A stretch of 64,000 nucleotides of DNA. It comes from PNAI01 sp035574295 (GTDB lineage: Bacteria; Pseudomonadota; Alphaproteobacteria; Rhizobiales; Xanthobacteraceae). The notes below the pieces were generated by a model. It ran no database searches. It had not been told where the DNA came from and worked only from the letters and a program-made list of their open reading frames with translations. Location: positions 33,539 through 97,538 of the forward strand of contig DATLYX010000009.1 in NCBI GenBank assembly GCA_035574295.1, in the 5' to 3' direction. The translations under genes and the position numbers were made by a program. Shown piece by piece: positions 49,200 to 57,891 of this stretch. The first letter of the stretch is position 1. The number at the start of each line of letters is the position of its first letter.

Positions 49200-49508
49200 C
49201 TATCTGGGCGTGCAGCGTGCGGTAATAAAACTCTCGTTCATCTGCCGCACGGCGGCGATCTCCTCCGGCTTGACGTCGCCGCGCTCGCAGAAGGTGCTCG
49301 GCTTCTTCTTGTCGTAGGCGCTGTTGGTGCTGCACAGCTCGTCCTTGCCGGTCACGTCATAGGGACACGGGCAGGGGCGCTTGCGCTTGTAGATCTCGCG
49401 ACAGGTCTTGATGATGTAGTCGGCCGTGCGCTTGTCGGCGGCCGACATCTCGGCCACGGCATCGGCGGGAAATACGAACAGCAACAACAAAAACAACGCA
49501 CGCAACAT
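49200..49508 (-). CDS. Small secreted six-cysteine protein
   Basis: 102 aa. A signal peptide (MLRALFLLLLFVFPADAVAE, cut near AVA-E) precedes a polar domain with six Cys (TCREI, RPCPCPYD, ELCST, FCERG and ARCTPR), enough for three disulphides in the periplasm. GAGG lies 8 nt before the ATG at 49508, supporting that start over longer readings. The segment KRPCPCPYDVTGKDELC is distinctive and I have seen similar small proteins in Rhizobiales, but no function is known. It is a stand-alone gene, convergent with the cupin. Confidence 0.72.
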   Translation of the reverse strand: MLRALFLLLLFVFPADAVAEMSAADKRTADYIIKTCREIYKRKRPCPCPYDVTGKDELCSTNSAYDKKKPSTFCERGDVKPEEIAAVRQMNESFITARCTPR

Positions 49509-49674
49509 GTCCACCCTCACCCGTACACGGTGCATCACGCGGGGCAAAATATCATCCGACTCCGGCGCGCTGCGCAAGCCGCCGGGTCCGCCGCGGTTCG
49601 CCGCCGTTCATCATGATTAACGCCTCCCGGCAGGCAATCCCGCTTCGATCGCGGCGCAAAAAGCAAAGCCGCGG

Positions 49675-50055
49675 CTATCGCCGGGGCGCCGCGGCAAGGG
49701 CGCCGGCGACCGCATACTGGATTTCGCCGAGGGTGAACGGCTTGGCGATCACGTCGTGGATCAGCGCATCGAGGCCGTGGGCGCGCTCGCGCTGGTCGGC
49801 GTAACCGGTCATCAGCAGGATCGGCAGCTCCGGCTCGTCGCGGGCCACGGCCAGCGCCAGCGCGATGCCGTCCATCACCGGCATCTTGATGTCGGTCAGC
49901 AGCAGGTGGAACGTCCCCTTGCCGCGATTGAACGCTTCGAGCGCCTCGCCGCCGTCGGCGGTGGCGACGACTTCGTGGCCGTCCTGGGTGAGGGCACGGA
50001 CCACGAGCGCACGTACCGCGAGCTCGTCTTCGGCCAATAGAATCTTCGTGGGCAT
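49675..50055 (-). CDS. Single-domain response regulator, CpdR-like
   Basis: 126 aa receiver domain without output domain. Acidic pocket residues are in ILLAEDE, the phospho-acceptor Asp in LLLTDIKMPVMDG, the Thr in LLMTGYA and the Lys in VIAKPFTLGE. The sequence resembles CpdR, which when unphosphorylated directs ClpXP to degrade cell-cycle proteins in Alphaproteobacteria. It lies 6 bp downstream of the zinc-ribbon/DUF3426 gene and near ftsEX, a conserved Rhizobiales neighbourhood. CheY-like or other stand-alone receiver functions are alternatives. Confidence 0.82.
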   Translation of the reverse strand: MPTKILLAEDELAVRALVVRALTQDGHEVVATADGGEALEAFNRGKGTFHLLLTDIKMPVMDGIALALAVARDEPELPILLMTGYADQRERAHGLDALIHDVIAKPFTLGEIQYAVAGALAAAPRR

Positions 50056-50061
50056 GGCGGT

Positions 50062-50886
50062 TCAGCGCCCTCCTTCGGTTGCGTCGCGTTGATTGAGAAA
50101 CCGCACCACGACGTCGTGCCCGTGTTCCGGGGGCGTAGCGAGGCGGGAGCGGAACGAGAGCGTTTCGCCCGGCGCCAGCTTCGATTGCTCCGGTGCGGCG
50201 GTCCAGGTGACAATTTCCTGCCGGGTTGCATCGCGCAGGGCGAGACGCAGCCGCGGCACTTCGACCGGCGTGCGCCCGGTGCTGGCAATCACTCCTTCGA
50301 TCACGAGTGTCGAGACGCCGTCGCGGGTTTCGTTGAACGTCCTGATGTCGCGGAACACCAGGTCGCGCAGGTTCACCGGCAATCCGATGGCGGCGTAGAA
50401 CGAGGCCATCTGCGGCGCGATCTGCACGATGGGTGTGCGCCAGGCGAACAGGAAAGCGACGATGAGGGATAACACAGCGATGATGGTCGGCGAACCGAGT
50501 TGCTCGCGCAGTCTGCGGATGCGGGCGACCGCTTCCAGCTCGCGGCGCCGGGCGGCGCTCTCGATGTCTTCGACGTGGGCGGCAGGTGAGACAGTGCCGG
50601 CCGATGCCGTCAGAGACGACGTGGAGACGGCCGCCGTTGCACCGTCCGCGCCTTCGGTCGTCGGAGCGGCGCCGGGCAGCGCGTCAGCGTTGTCTTGTGC
50701 GCGCGGGGTTGCTGCCTCGGCCGCCGATGCATCGAGCGCCGGCTGCGGGCCAAGCAGCAACTCCTGCGACTGTGTGGCGAACCAGACGGTTTCGCAGCGC
50801 GCACAGCGCAGAGATCGTCCGTTCGCGCCGATCACGCTGCGACTGACGTCATAAATGGTTGCGCAATGGGGGCAGGCCAGCAACAT
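50062..50886 (-). CDS. MJ0042-type zinc-ribbon/DUF3426 membrane protein
   Basis: 274 aa. The N-terminal zinc ribbon has two CxxC pairs (LACPHCATIYDV and LRCARCETVWF). A low-complexity Ala/Thr linker leads to one membrane helix (about 150-170, PTIIAVLSLIVAFLFAW) and a C-terminal DUF3426 beta domain (VFRDIRTFNETRDGVSTLVI to PGETLSFRSR). Function is unknown; the gene is a standard neighbour of ftsEX in Rhizobiales. The start at 50886 (MLLACPHC) is preferred for the zinc ribbon at the very N-terminus. It is divergent from ftsE and coupled to the CpdR-like gene. Confidence 0.85.
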   Translation of the reverse strand: MLLACPHCATIYDVSRSVIGANGRSLRCARCETVWFATQSQELLLGPQPALDASAAEAATPRAQDNADALPGAAPTTEGADGATAAVSTSSLTASAGTVSPAAHVEDIESAARRRELEAVARIRRLREQLGSPTIIAVLSLIVAFLFAWRTPIVQIAPQMASFYAAIGLPVNLRDLVFRDIRTFNETRDGVSTLVIEGVIASTGRTPVEVPRLRLALRDATRQEIVTWTAAPEQSKLAPGETLSFRSRLATPPEHGHDVVVRFLNQRDATEGGR

Positions 50887-51113
50887 GCGGTGGGGCGGCA
50901 GATGGTTCTTCGCCCCAACCATAGGGGCGGACCGTTAACGGACCGGAAACCATGCCGCGAGCGAGTGCGCCTCGCGGTCGCGGGGTTGCCGGATTAAGAA
51001 AGGGTTAAGGGGCGGCGGGCGAGCCGCGCCTTCCGCTATTCTCGGCGGTGCGAATCGTTGTCGGGGACGCGGGGGTGAGCGCCCGCGGCAGCTCAGAGCA
51101 AGGAATTTCGGAC

Positions 51114-51773
51114 GTGGTGCGATTCGAAAACGTCGGATTGCGGTACGGGCTCGGCCCGGAGGTGCTGCGTGACCTCACGTTCCGGATCGAGCCGCATTCA
51201 TTCCAGTTTCTCACCGGGCCGTCGGGTGCGGGGAAGACCTCGCTGTTGCGGCTGATGTTCATGTCGCTCAAGCCGACGCGCGGGCTGATCTCGATGTTCG
51301 ACCGGGAGGTCGGGACGCTGGACAAGAACGCGCTGGCCATGCTGCGGCGGCGCATCGGCATCGTGTTTCAGGATTTCCGGTTGCTCGATCATCTGACGAC
51401 ATACGAAAACGTCGCACTGCCGCTGCGGGTGATGGGCATGGACGAAGCGAGCTATCGGGGCGAGGTGATGGAGCTGCTCGAATGGGTCGGCCTCGGCGAC
51501 CGCATCGACGCGCTGCCGCCGGTGCTGTCGGGCGGCGAGAAACAACGCGCCGCGATCGCGCGCGCGGTGATCGGCCGGCCGCAACTGCTGTTGGCCGACG
51601 AGCCGACCGGCAATGTCGATCCCATGCTGGCGGAACGGCTGTTGCGGCTGTTCGTCGAACTGTACAAGTCCGGCACCTCGGTGGTCATCGCCACCCACGA
51701 CATCGCGCTGATGAACCAATACAACGCCCGCCGCCTCGTGCTGCATGAGGGCCGGCTGCACAATTACGAATGA
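51114..51773 (+). CDS. ftsE: Cell-division ATP-binding protein FtsE
   Basis: 219 aa. Walker A GPSGAGKTS, the Q-loop in GIVFQDFRLLDH, signature LSGGEKQR, Walker B LLLADEPTGNVDP and the H-loop IATHDIALM are all FtsE-like. With FtsX it forms a membrane ABC complex that controls peptidoglycan hydrolases at the septum. A GTG start at 51114 (VVRFENVGLRYG) is used, with CAAGGAA 8 nt upstream; GTG at 51117 is equally possible. The stop overlaps the ftsX start (ATGA). It is divergent from the zinc-ribbon gene. Confidence 0.95.
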   Translation: MVRFENVGLRYGLGPEVLRDLTFRIEPHSFQFLTGPSGAGKTSLLRLMFMSLKPTRGLISMFDREVGTLDKNALAMLRRRIGIVFQDFRLLDHLTTYENVALPLRVMGMDEASYRGEVMELLEWVGLGDRIDALPPVLSGGEKQRAAIARAVIGRPQLLLADEPTGNVDPMLAERLLRLFVELYKSGTSVVIATHDIALMNQYNARRLVLHEGRLHNYE

Positions 51774-52729
51774 CGGTCCAGATGGCGGAATCGGGCGAGC
51801 AACGGGTCACGCGGATGCAGCGGTTTGCCTCGCGGGGCGATGCGCCGATCCTGCCGAAGAGCTCGATTGCCGGCCGGGCGCTGGTCGCGGTGGTCGCGAT
51901 CATGACGTTCCTTGCCGCGCTGACCACCGGAGCCGTGATGCTGGTGCGCGCGGCGGCAAGCGAGTGGCAGGCGGACGTCACGCGCGAGGTCACGATCCAG
52001 GTGCGTCCGGTGGACGGCCGCGACATCGAAGACGAGGTGAAGCGGGCGGTGGCGCTGGCACGGGTGTTCCCGGGCGTCGCGGAAGTGCGGCCGTATTCGA
52101 AAGAGGAGTCCGCGCGGCTGCTCGAGCCGTGGCTCGGCGCGGGTGCGCGGCTCGACGAGCTGCCGGTGCCGCGCTTGATCGTGGTCAGGGTCGCGCCGGG
52201 CGCGGCGCCCGACTTCGCGCAACTGAGAAAATCGCTGAGCGAGCAGGTGGCGGGCGCAAGCCTCGACGACCATCGCGCCTGGGTGGATCGAATCGCCGCC
52301 ATGGCCGGGGTCGCCGTGCTTGGCGGAGGCCTGGTTCTCGCGCTCATGCTCGCCGCCACCGTGCTGTCCGTGATGTTTGCCACGCGCGGGGCGATGGCCA
52401 TCAATCGGCCGATCGTGGAAGTGCTGCATTTCACCGGCGCCACCGACGGTTTTATCGCCAACGAATTCCAGCGACACTTTCTGGCGCTGGGCCTTAAGGG
52501 CGGCGTCATCGGCGGCGTTGCGGCGATGGCGCTGTTTGCGCTCGTGGGATTGGCGCTGGAGGGGCTGTTCGGCGGTGCGGCCAGGGATCAATTCGGCCTG
52601 CTGTTCGGACGCCATTCGATCGGATTCCTCGGATATGCGGCCGTCGTGGCGGAGATCGCGCTCATTGCGCTCGTGACCGCGGCGACCTCGCGCTACACGG
52701 TGAACCGCACCCTGCAGACCATCGAATAG
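51770..52729 (+). CDS. ftsX: Cell-division protein FtsX
   Basis: 319 aa with four membrane segments: one near 35-60 (ALVAVVAIMTFLAALTTGAV), an extracytoplasmic domain, then three helices after residue 180 (GVAVLGGGLVLALMLAATVL and following). The FtsX/MacB permease motif is around MAINRPIVEVLHFTGATDGF. It relays FtsE ATPase activity to periplasmic murein hydrolase activators. Translationally coupled to ftsE. The N-terminus has a 30-residue cytoplasmic extension. Confidence 0.93.
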   Translation: MTVQMAESGEQRVTRMQRFASRGDAPILPKSSIAGRALVAVVAIMTFLAALTTGAVMLVRAAASEWQADVTREVTIQVRPVDGRDIEDEVKRAVALARVFPGVAEVRPYSKEESARLLEPWLGAGARLDELPVPRLIVVRVAPGAAPDFAQLRKSLSEQVAGASLDDHRAWVDRIAAMAGVAVLGGGLVLALMLAATVLSVMFATRGAMAINRPIVEVLHFTGATDGFIANEFQRHFLALGLKGGVIGGVAAMALFALVGLALEGLFGGAARDQFGLLFGRHSIGFLGYAAVVAEIALIALVTAATSRYTVNRTLQTIE

Positions 52730-52776
52730 CCAAATGCGCGGGCCATCATGCGTTATGCTAGGCGCAAGCTCGAATC

Positions 52777-53451
52777 ATGCGAAGCGACGGACCGGCACAA
52801 GCGCATGAAGGGGACGACGCGCAAACGGCGCGCTCTCCGCCCCGTCGGCGACGTGTGTTCGCGGCGCTGGCGTGGCTTGCGTTGGCGGCCGTGCTTGCCG
52901 TGGCGGCCGGCTTCGTTTGGTTTGTCGAGCACCTGCCGCGGGAGGAACCGGCGGCGGTGCGCAACGCCGACGGCATCGTGGTGCTGACCGGACGCGCGGC
53001 GCGGATCGGCGACGCCATCGAGCTGTTGGCGGCCAAGCGCGGCCAGCGGCTCCTGATCAGCGGGGTCTATCCGCGCACCACGGCAGCGGCGATCGCGCGG
53101 CTGAAACCGGAGCATCGATACTGGGTCGATTGTTGCGTCGATCTCGATCATTCGGCGGTCAACACCGTCAGCAACGCGGTGCAGACCCGCAAATGGGCCA
53201 GGCAACATGGGTTCAAATCGCTGATTGTCGTCACTTCCAACTATCACATGCCGCGCGCGCTCACCGAAATCGCGCATCAACTGCCGGACGTGGAGTTGAT
53301 CGCATTTCCGATTACGCCAGAGCGGGTGCGCACCGAATCATGGGGAGACAGATTCGTTGCCGCCAGACTGTTGTTCATCGAGTATCTCAAATATCTCCGG
53401 ACCATGATACGAACCCGGACATCGCAGCTGCTGTCTGCAATGAGCGCCTGA
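52777..53451 (+). CDS. YdcF/SanA/ElyC-type DUF218 membrane protein
   Basis: 224 aa. A single N-terminal membrane helix (about 27-50, FAALAWLALAAVLAVAAGFV) is followed by a DUF218 Rossmann-like domain: ADGIVVLTGRAARIGDAIEL, NAVQTRKWARQHGFKSLIVV and SNYHMPRAL. Such proteins are linked to envelope integrity and undecaprenyl-phosphate metabolism in enterics. The gene sits between ftsX and plsC, the standard Rhizobiales order, separated by 47 and 31 bp, so it is probably in one operon with them. Confidence 0.88.
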   Translation: MRSDGPAQAHEGDDAQTARSPPRRRRVFAALAWLALAAVLAVAAGFVWFVEHLPREEPAAVRNADGIVVLTGRAARIGDAIELLAAKRGQRLLISGVYPRTTAAAIARLKPEHRYWVDCCVDLDHSAVNTVSNAVQTRKWARQHGFKSLIVVTSNYHMPRALTEIAHQLPDVELIAFPITPERVRTESWGDRFVAARLLFIEYLKYLRTMIRTRTSQLLSAMSA

Positions 53452-53482
53452 ACATCCGACCACGCTTTCCGGGAAAACCGAC

Positions 53483-54244
53483 GTGCTTGTCATCCGGTCG
53501 ATCGCCTTCAATGTCCTGTTCTATCTGAACCTCGGCGTGCTGATGGTGGCGGCCATCCCGACGTTCGTGATGCCGCGCCGGGCGATCCTGGACATGGCGA
53601 AATTGTGGGCGCGCAGCAGCCTGTGGCTGCTGCGGGTCGTCTGCAAGCTGAGATACGAAATCCGCGGTCTGGAAAAAATCCCGCCCGGACCGCTGATCGT
53701 GGCCGCGAAACATCAGTCGGCATGGGAGACGTTCGCGCTGCTCACGCTGTTCGACGACCCGACCTTCATCATCAAGCGCGAGCTGATGTGGATCCCGTTG
53801 TTCGGCTGGTTCACGGTGAAGGGGCGCATGGTGCCGGTGCGCCGCGGCGCGCGCGCGCAAGCGTTGGCGGAAATGGCGGCACGGGCGAAAATCGAGCTCG
53901 ACCGCGGACGGCAGCTCATCATCTTCCCGGAAGGAACGCGCAGGCCACCGGGCGCCGAGCCGCGCTACAAGTACGGCGTCGCACACCTGTACGGCGAAAC
54001 CGGCGCGCCGTGCCTCCCCGTGGCGCTCAATTCCGGCCTGTTCTGGGCGCGGCGCTCGCTCATACGCCGGCCCGGCACAGTGCTGGTGGAAATCCTCGAT
54101 CCGATCCCACCGGGGCTCGAGCCGCAGGCGTTTTTCGAGCGGCTGCAGAGCGCGATCGAAGCGGCGACAGCGCGCCTGATTGCCGAAGGCGAGCGCGACA
54201 GCGGCCGCCGCCTACCGCGCGCCGCCTCAGAGCGCGCGGTCTGA
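53483..54244 (+). CDS. plsC: 1-acyl-sn-glycerol-3-phosphate acyltransferase
   Basis: 253 aa. The acyltransferase motif I is KHQSAWE (His77, with Glu82 in the place of the usual Asp of HX4D) and motif III IIFPEGTRRPPGA. N-terminal FNVLFYLNLGVLMVAAIPTF and SLWLLRVVCKL are membrane helices. It acylates lysophosphatidate to phosphatidate at the inner membrane. A GTG at 53483 opens the frame. The 3' end overlaps the convergent gamma-glutamylcyclotransferase gene by 18 bp. Confidence 0.92.
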   Translation: MLVIRSIAFNVLFYLNLGVLMVAAIPTFVMPRRAILDMAKLWARSSLWLLRVVCKLRYEIRGLEKIPPGPLIVAAKHQSAWETFALLTLFDDPTFIIKRELMWIPLFGWFTVKGRMVPVRRGARAQALAEMAARAKIELDRGRQLIIFPEGTRRPPGAEPRYKYGVAHLYGETGAPCLPVALNSGLFWARRSLIRRPGTVLVEILDPIPPGLEPQAFFERLQSAIEAATARLIAEGERDSGRRLPRAASERAV

Positions 54245-54826
54245 GGGCGCGGACGTCGCAACGGGGTGAGCCTCGTGCACCCCTTTGAGCCGCTCGGCCA
54301 ACAGATGCAGCTCGCGGTCGCGCACGCCGAGCGCCTCGAGTGCCGCCACCGCCTCCAGCACGTAATCGCGATTGGCGCCCGATCGTCCGTGGCCCTGGCG
54401 GACGTAATGCAGTTGCTGCTGGAGCGTCAGTCGCCCGGCATATTGCGGATGGCTGCGATCGACCACGTAGCAGACGGCCGACACGGACCGCTCCGGCTTG
54501 CCGGCGAGCCACACCGTGCGCACGGCTTCCAAATACACCGAGGTCACCTGTTCGCGGGCGCGCAGATAGGTGAGGGTGGCGGCGCGGTTCCTGGCGGCCA
54601 CGCGGAAGGCGACGCCGCGGCAGGCGCCGCCGCGATCGAGCCCCAAAACGAGTCCGGGCCGCTCGGGCGTGCCGCGGTGAACGAAAGAATAGACGCAGAG
54701 GCAACGGTGCAAACCGATCACGCGCGCCGGAACGCGCTCCACGAAAGCAAAGCCGGGGCGCCATATCAGCGAGCCGTAGCCGAACACCCAGAGGTCCTCG
54801 GCGGCGTGGTCGAATTGCGGATCCAT
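54227..54826 (-). CDS. Gamma-glutamylcyclotransferase, ChaC type
   Basis: 199 aa. DLWVFGYGSLIWRPGFAFVE holds the YGSL glycine loop that binds the glutamyl carboxylate, GACRGVAFRVAA follows, and the catalytic Glu is in YLRAREQVTS. ChaC-type enzymes degrade glutathione to 5-oxoproline and Cys-Gly in the cytoplasm. The ATG at 54826 (MDPQFDHAAEDL) gives the normal length; an upstream extension to 54982 is unlikely. It overlaps the end of plsC by 18 bp on the opposite strand, an antisense overlap that fixes both C-termini. Confidence 0.9.
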   Translation of the reverse strand: MDPQFDHAAEDLWVFGYGSLIWRPGFAFVERVPARVIGLHRCLCVYSFVHRGTPERPGLVLGLDRGGACRGVAFRVAARNRAATLTYLRAREQVTSVYLEAVRTVWLAGKPERSVSAVCYVVDRSHPQYAGRLTLQQQLHYVRQGHGRSGANRDYVLEAVAALEALGVRDRELHLLAERLKGVHEAHPVATSAPSDRAL

Positions 54827-54981
54827 GGAAAGGCGCAGACGGGCTTGAAGCGGCTCGCCGTAGCAGGGCCGCTGCGCGGAGGCAACCCACTGGACAAGAG
54901 TTAATTTCGTCTCAACACTTGCCACCTTCGAAACGCCGCATTCACAGGGTTCTTGGGGGGCCTCTCGGCGGCAGGACTTCA

Positions 54982-56154
54982 ATGGCGACTGATCTCAAGG
55001 CCACCGCACCGCGCCGGCGATGGCCATGGTTCGTGGCGGGGCTGATCTTCGTTGCGGGGCTGTGGACCGCCGCGTGGCACTATGCCGCCGACAAAGCGGA
55101 AACGACCATCGCCGGCTGGCGCGCGCGCGAGGCGAAGGTCGGACGCATCTACGCCTGCGCCGCGCAGACGATCGGCGGCTTCCCGTTCCGCATCGACATC
55201 CATTGCAGCGGTCCGAGCGCCGAGTTCCGCAGCGCACAGCTGCCGGCAACCGTGAAGTGGAAGGATTTGCATATCGTCGCGAGCGTGTTCTCGCCGACGC
55301 GGCTGGTTGCTGAGTTTACAGGTCCGATGACGGTGGCCCAGCCCGGCCAGTTGCCGATGATCGCGGGCGATTGGAAACGCGCCAGCGTCACCATGGAGGG
55401 CCTGCCGACGGCGCCGGAGCGGATTACGCTGGCAGTCGGCGAGCTGCGGTTCGAACGCCTCGCCGGCGGCGGCAACGAACGGTTGTTCAGCGTGAAAAAC
55501 GGCGAACTGGTCGGCCGGCTGGTCGAGGGCACGGTGACGCGAAATCCGGTGATCGAGCTGCATTTGAAGCTCAACGGCGCCGTTCTGCCCAAGCAAAGTG
55601 TGCTCACGGCAGCAAACACTGATGTCGCCGGCGAAGTGCTCGATCGGCTGGCGGAGGCGCCGGTCGATGCGGACATCACCGCGCTCCTGCGCGGGTTGCG
55701 GAATTTTGCGCCGAAGAGCTGGGCGCAGCGTTTCCGCGAAATTGAGGCGGCGGGCGGACGGCTGGAGGTGACGAAGGCGCGCGTGCAGCGCGGCGACGTC
55801 GTTTCGCTCACCAGCGGCCAGCTCGGGCTCAGTCCGCGCGGGCGGCTGCACGGCGAGCTGCGGATGACGATCGTGCAGATCGAGAAACTGTTTGCGGACC
55901 TGGGGCTCGATCGCATGATGGAGCGGGCGACCGCGCCAGGCACCCAGTTGGGCGCGATGATCGACCGGCTGCCGCCGCAGCTCGGCAACATCGTGCGCCA
56001 GCGCGCAGCGCCGGCCGTCATCGCGGGTGTCAACGCTATTGGCGAGCCGGCGGAACTCGAGGGCAAGAAGGCGCGCACCGTGCCGCTCAGATTTTCGGAC
56101 GGGCTGGCCTCGATCGGGCCGATCCCGCTCGGCCGCACGCCGCCGCTGTTCTGA
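54982..56154 (+). CDS. DUF2125 domain protein, membrane-anchored
   Basis: 390 aa. A short basic N-terminus (KATAPRRRWPW) and one helix (FVAGLIFVAGLWTAAWHYAA) precede a large beta-rich DUF2125 domain: ARVGRIYACA-like start, GGFPFRIDIHCSGP, then repeated strands such as KDLHIVASVFSPTRLVAEF. It probably lies on the periplasmic face; a lipid-transfer/AsmA-like fold has been suggested for such domains (inference). AGGA precedes the ATG by 7 nt. Its place between the cyclotransferase and tyrA genes is conserved in Rhizobiales. Function unknown. Confidence 0.85.
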   Translation: MATDLKATAPRRRWPWFVAGLIFVAGLWTAAWHYAADKAETTIAGWRAREAKVGRIYACAAQTIGGFPFRIDIHCSGPSAEFRSAQLPATVKWKDLHIVASVFSPTRLVAEFTGPMTVAQPGQLPMIAGDWKRASVTMEGLPTAPERITLAVGELRFERLAGGGNERLFSVKNGELVGRLVEGTVTRNPVIELHLKLNGAVLPKQSVLTAANTDVAGEVLDRLAEAPVDADITALLRGLRNFAPKSWAQRFREIEAAGGRLEVTKARVQRGDVVSLTSGQLGLSPRGRLHGELRMTIVQIEKLFADLGLDRMMERATAPGTQLGAMIDRLPPQLGNIVRQRAAPAVIAGVNAIGEPAELEGKKARTVPLRFSDGLASIGPIPLGRTPPLF

Positions 56155-56198
56155 CCGCGGGGCCGTTAGCCTCGGTTGCACGGTTCGCCGAGGATCGC

Positions 56199-56813
56199 AT
56201 GCATGTCTTGCCGCTCGTGGGCCTGCTGCTGCTGATCGGAGTCGCATTTTGCTGGCGCCTCTGGTGGCAGCGTCGCCGCTACGGCACCTGGGGATTGGCG
56301 GTGTTTCGATCCGCCGATGTCGGGCAGACGGGGCGGGCGGCACTGGCGGCGTTGCTGTTCGTGGTGTTGCTCGGCCAAGCGATCATGGCGGCGACCTCGC
56401 CGGAATGGCTTGCCGCCCGCCGCGTCGACGGCGAGGCGATGCCGCAGGCGATCCCGCTGCTCGGGGCAACGCTGATGTTCGGCGGTGTGCTGCTGGTGAT
56501 TGCGGCGCAGCTCCATCTCGGCCGCGCGTGGCGCATCGGCATCGACCATGACGCAAGACCCGGCCTCGTCACCAACGGGCTGTACCGGTTTTGCCGCAAT
56601 CCGATCTATCTCGGTTTGCTGATCGCGGTTGTCGGCTACACTGTCCTTGTGCCGACGCCGTTGTCGATTGCGCTCATGGTCGGCGCCTACATCGGCGTGC
56701 GGCTGCAGATTGCGGCGGAGGAGAGATACCTCGCGCGCGCCTATGGGGCGGAGTATCTGGGCTATGCCCGGCGCGTCGGCCGGTTGCTGCCCGGCATCGG
56801 CAAATTTCGCTGA
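56199..56813 (+). CDS. Isoprenylcysteine carboxyl methyltransferase (ICMT/PEMT)-family membrane protein
   Basis: 204 aa with about five membrane helices. The SAM/substrate signature is seen in LVTNGLYRFCRNPIYLGLLI, with EERYLARAYGAEYLGYARRV at the end. Bacterial members methylate phospholipids or unknown small lipids, since no prenylated proteins exist. The ATG at 56199 has GAGG 5 nt upstream, 44 bp after the DUF2125 gene on the same strand. A tandem repeat follows its stop. Specific substrate unknown. Confidence 0.83.
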   Translation: MHVLPLVGLLLLIGVAFCWRLWWQRRRYGTWGLAVFRSADVGQTGRAALAALLFVVLLGQAIMAATSPEWLAARRVDGEAMPQAIPLLGATLMFGGVLLVIAAQLHLGRAWRIGIDHDARPGLVTNGLYRFCRNPIYLGLLIAVVGYTVLVPTPLSIALMVGAYIGVRLQIAAEERYLARAYGAEYLGYARRVGRLLPGIGKFR

Positions 56814-56828
56814 TTATCATCGCGACTT

Positions 56829-56876
56829 GCGGCAGGCCGTCTAGGCGGCAGGGCGTCTAGGCGGCAGGCCGTCTAA
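56829..56876. repeat. Three-copy 16-bp tandem repeat spanning the tyrA stop codon
   Basis: GCGGCAGGCCGTCTAG is repeated at 56829-56844, 56845-56860 (one change, GGGCG) and 56861-56876 (last base differs). Each unit contains CTA, which is TAG on the minus strand. The third supplies the tyrA stop, and because 16 is not a multiple of 3 the three TAGs fall in three different frames. Confidence 0.9.
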
Positions 56877-57841
56877 TCGTCGTTGCTGGCGTAGGGCCGG
56901 GGCAACGGCGCCAGCGGCAGGCTCGGGTGCGGGCGGCCGAAATCGGGCGCCGCCGAATCCTGGCCGATCTGCACAATGCCGCGGCGAATCTCGCGGGTGC
57001 GGGTGAAGTGGTCGAACAGCGTCTTGCCGTCGCCGCTGCGGATCGCGCGGGTGAGCGAGGCGATGTCCTCGTTGAAGCGGCCGAGCATTTCCAGCACGGC
57101 GTCCTTGTTGTGCAGAAACACGTCGCGCCACATGGTCGGGTCGGAGGCGGCAATGCGGGTGAAGTCGCGGAAGCCGCCGGCGGAGAATTTGAGCACCTCG
57201 GAACGAGTCACGTTGGCGAGATCGTCGGCGGTGCCGACAATGGTGTAGGCGATCAGATGCGGCAGGTGGCTGGTGATCGCCAGCACGAGATCGTGGTGCT
57301 CGGCCGACATGCGCTCGACGTTGGCGCCGAGCGCGCGCCAGAACGCGGCGAGCCGCTCGACCTGCACCTCGTCGGCATTGGCCGGCGGGGTGAGGATGCA
57401 CCAGCGGTTCACGAACAGCTCGGCGAAGCCGGCGTCGGGACCGGAGTGCTCGGTGCCGGCGACCGGATGCGCGGGGATGAAGTGCACGTGCGGCGGCAGG
57501 TGCGGGGCCATATCGCGCAGCACCGAAGCCTTCACCGAGCCGACGTCGGACACGATCGCGCCCTTGGCAAGGTGCGGACCGATCTCCTGCGCGACGGCGC
57601 CGCAAGCGCCGACCGGAATGCAGACGATCACGAGATCAGCGCCGGCAACCGCAGCAGCGTTGCTGTCCACCACCAGATCGGCGAGTTTGAGCTCGGCGAC
57701 GCGCCGGCGCGTGGCCTCGCTGCGCGCGGTGGCGACGATCTCGGGCACCAGGCGCAGCGCCCGCACGGCGCGGGCGATCGACGAACCGATCAGGCCCGCG
57801 CCGATCAGGGCCAAACGGTTGAACAGCGGCTTCGTGTTCAC
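56873..57841 (-). CDS. tyrA: Prephenate/arogenate dehydrogenase
   Basis: 322 aa. NAD(P)-binding GAGLIGSSIARAVR is near the N-terminus; SDVGSVKASVL, the catalytic IPAHPVAGTEHSGP and LAITSHLPHLIAYTIV are TyrA marks. It decarboxylates and dehydrogenates prephenate (or arogenate) toward tyrosine. A GTG start at 57841 (VNTKPLFNRLALIG) is chosen because GGAG stands 5 nt upstream and no ATG is suitably placed. hisC is upstream on the same strand, separated by 259 bp holding a MITE-like palindrome. No ACT domain is visible, so feedback control would be by another route. Confidence 0.93.
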   Translation of the reverse strand: MNTKPLFNRLALIGAGLIGSSIARAVRALRLVPEIVATARSEATRRRVAELKLADLVVDSNAAAVAGADLVIVCIPVGACGAVAQEIGPHLAKGAIVSDVGSVKASVLRDMAPHLPPHVHFIPAHPVAGTEHSGPDAGFAELFVNRWCILTPPANADEVQVERLAAFWRALGANVERMSAEHHDLVLAITSHLPHLIAYTIVGTADDLANVTRSEVLKFSAGGFRDFTRIAASDPTMWRDVFLHNKDAVLEMLGRFNEDIASLTRAIRSGDGKTLFDHFTRTREIRRGIVQIGQDSAAPDFGRPHPSLPLAPLPRPYASNDD

Positions 57842-57891
57842 CTGCGCGCTCCGCGTGCTCGGATGGCTGCCGCCATCGCTTGCGGGCAGGC

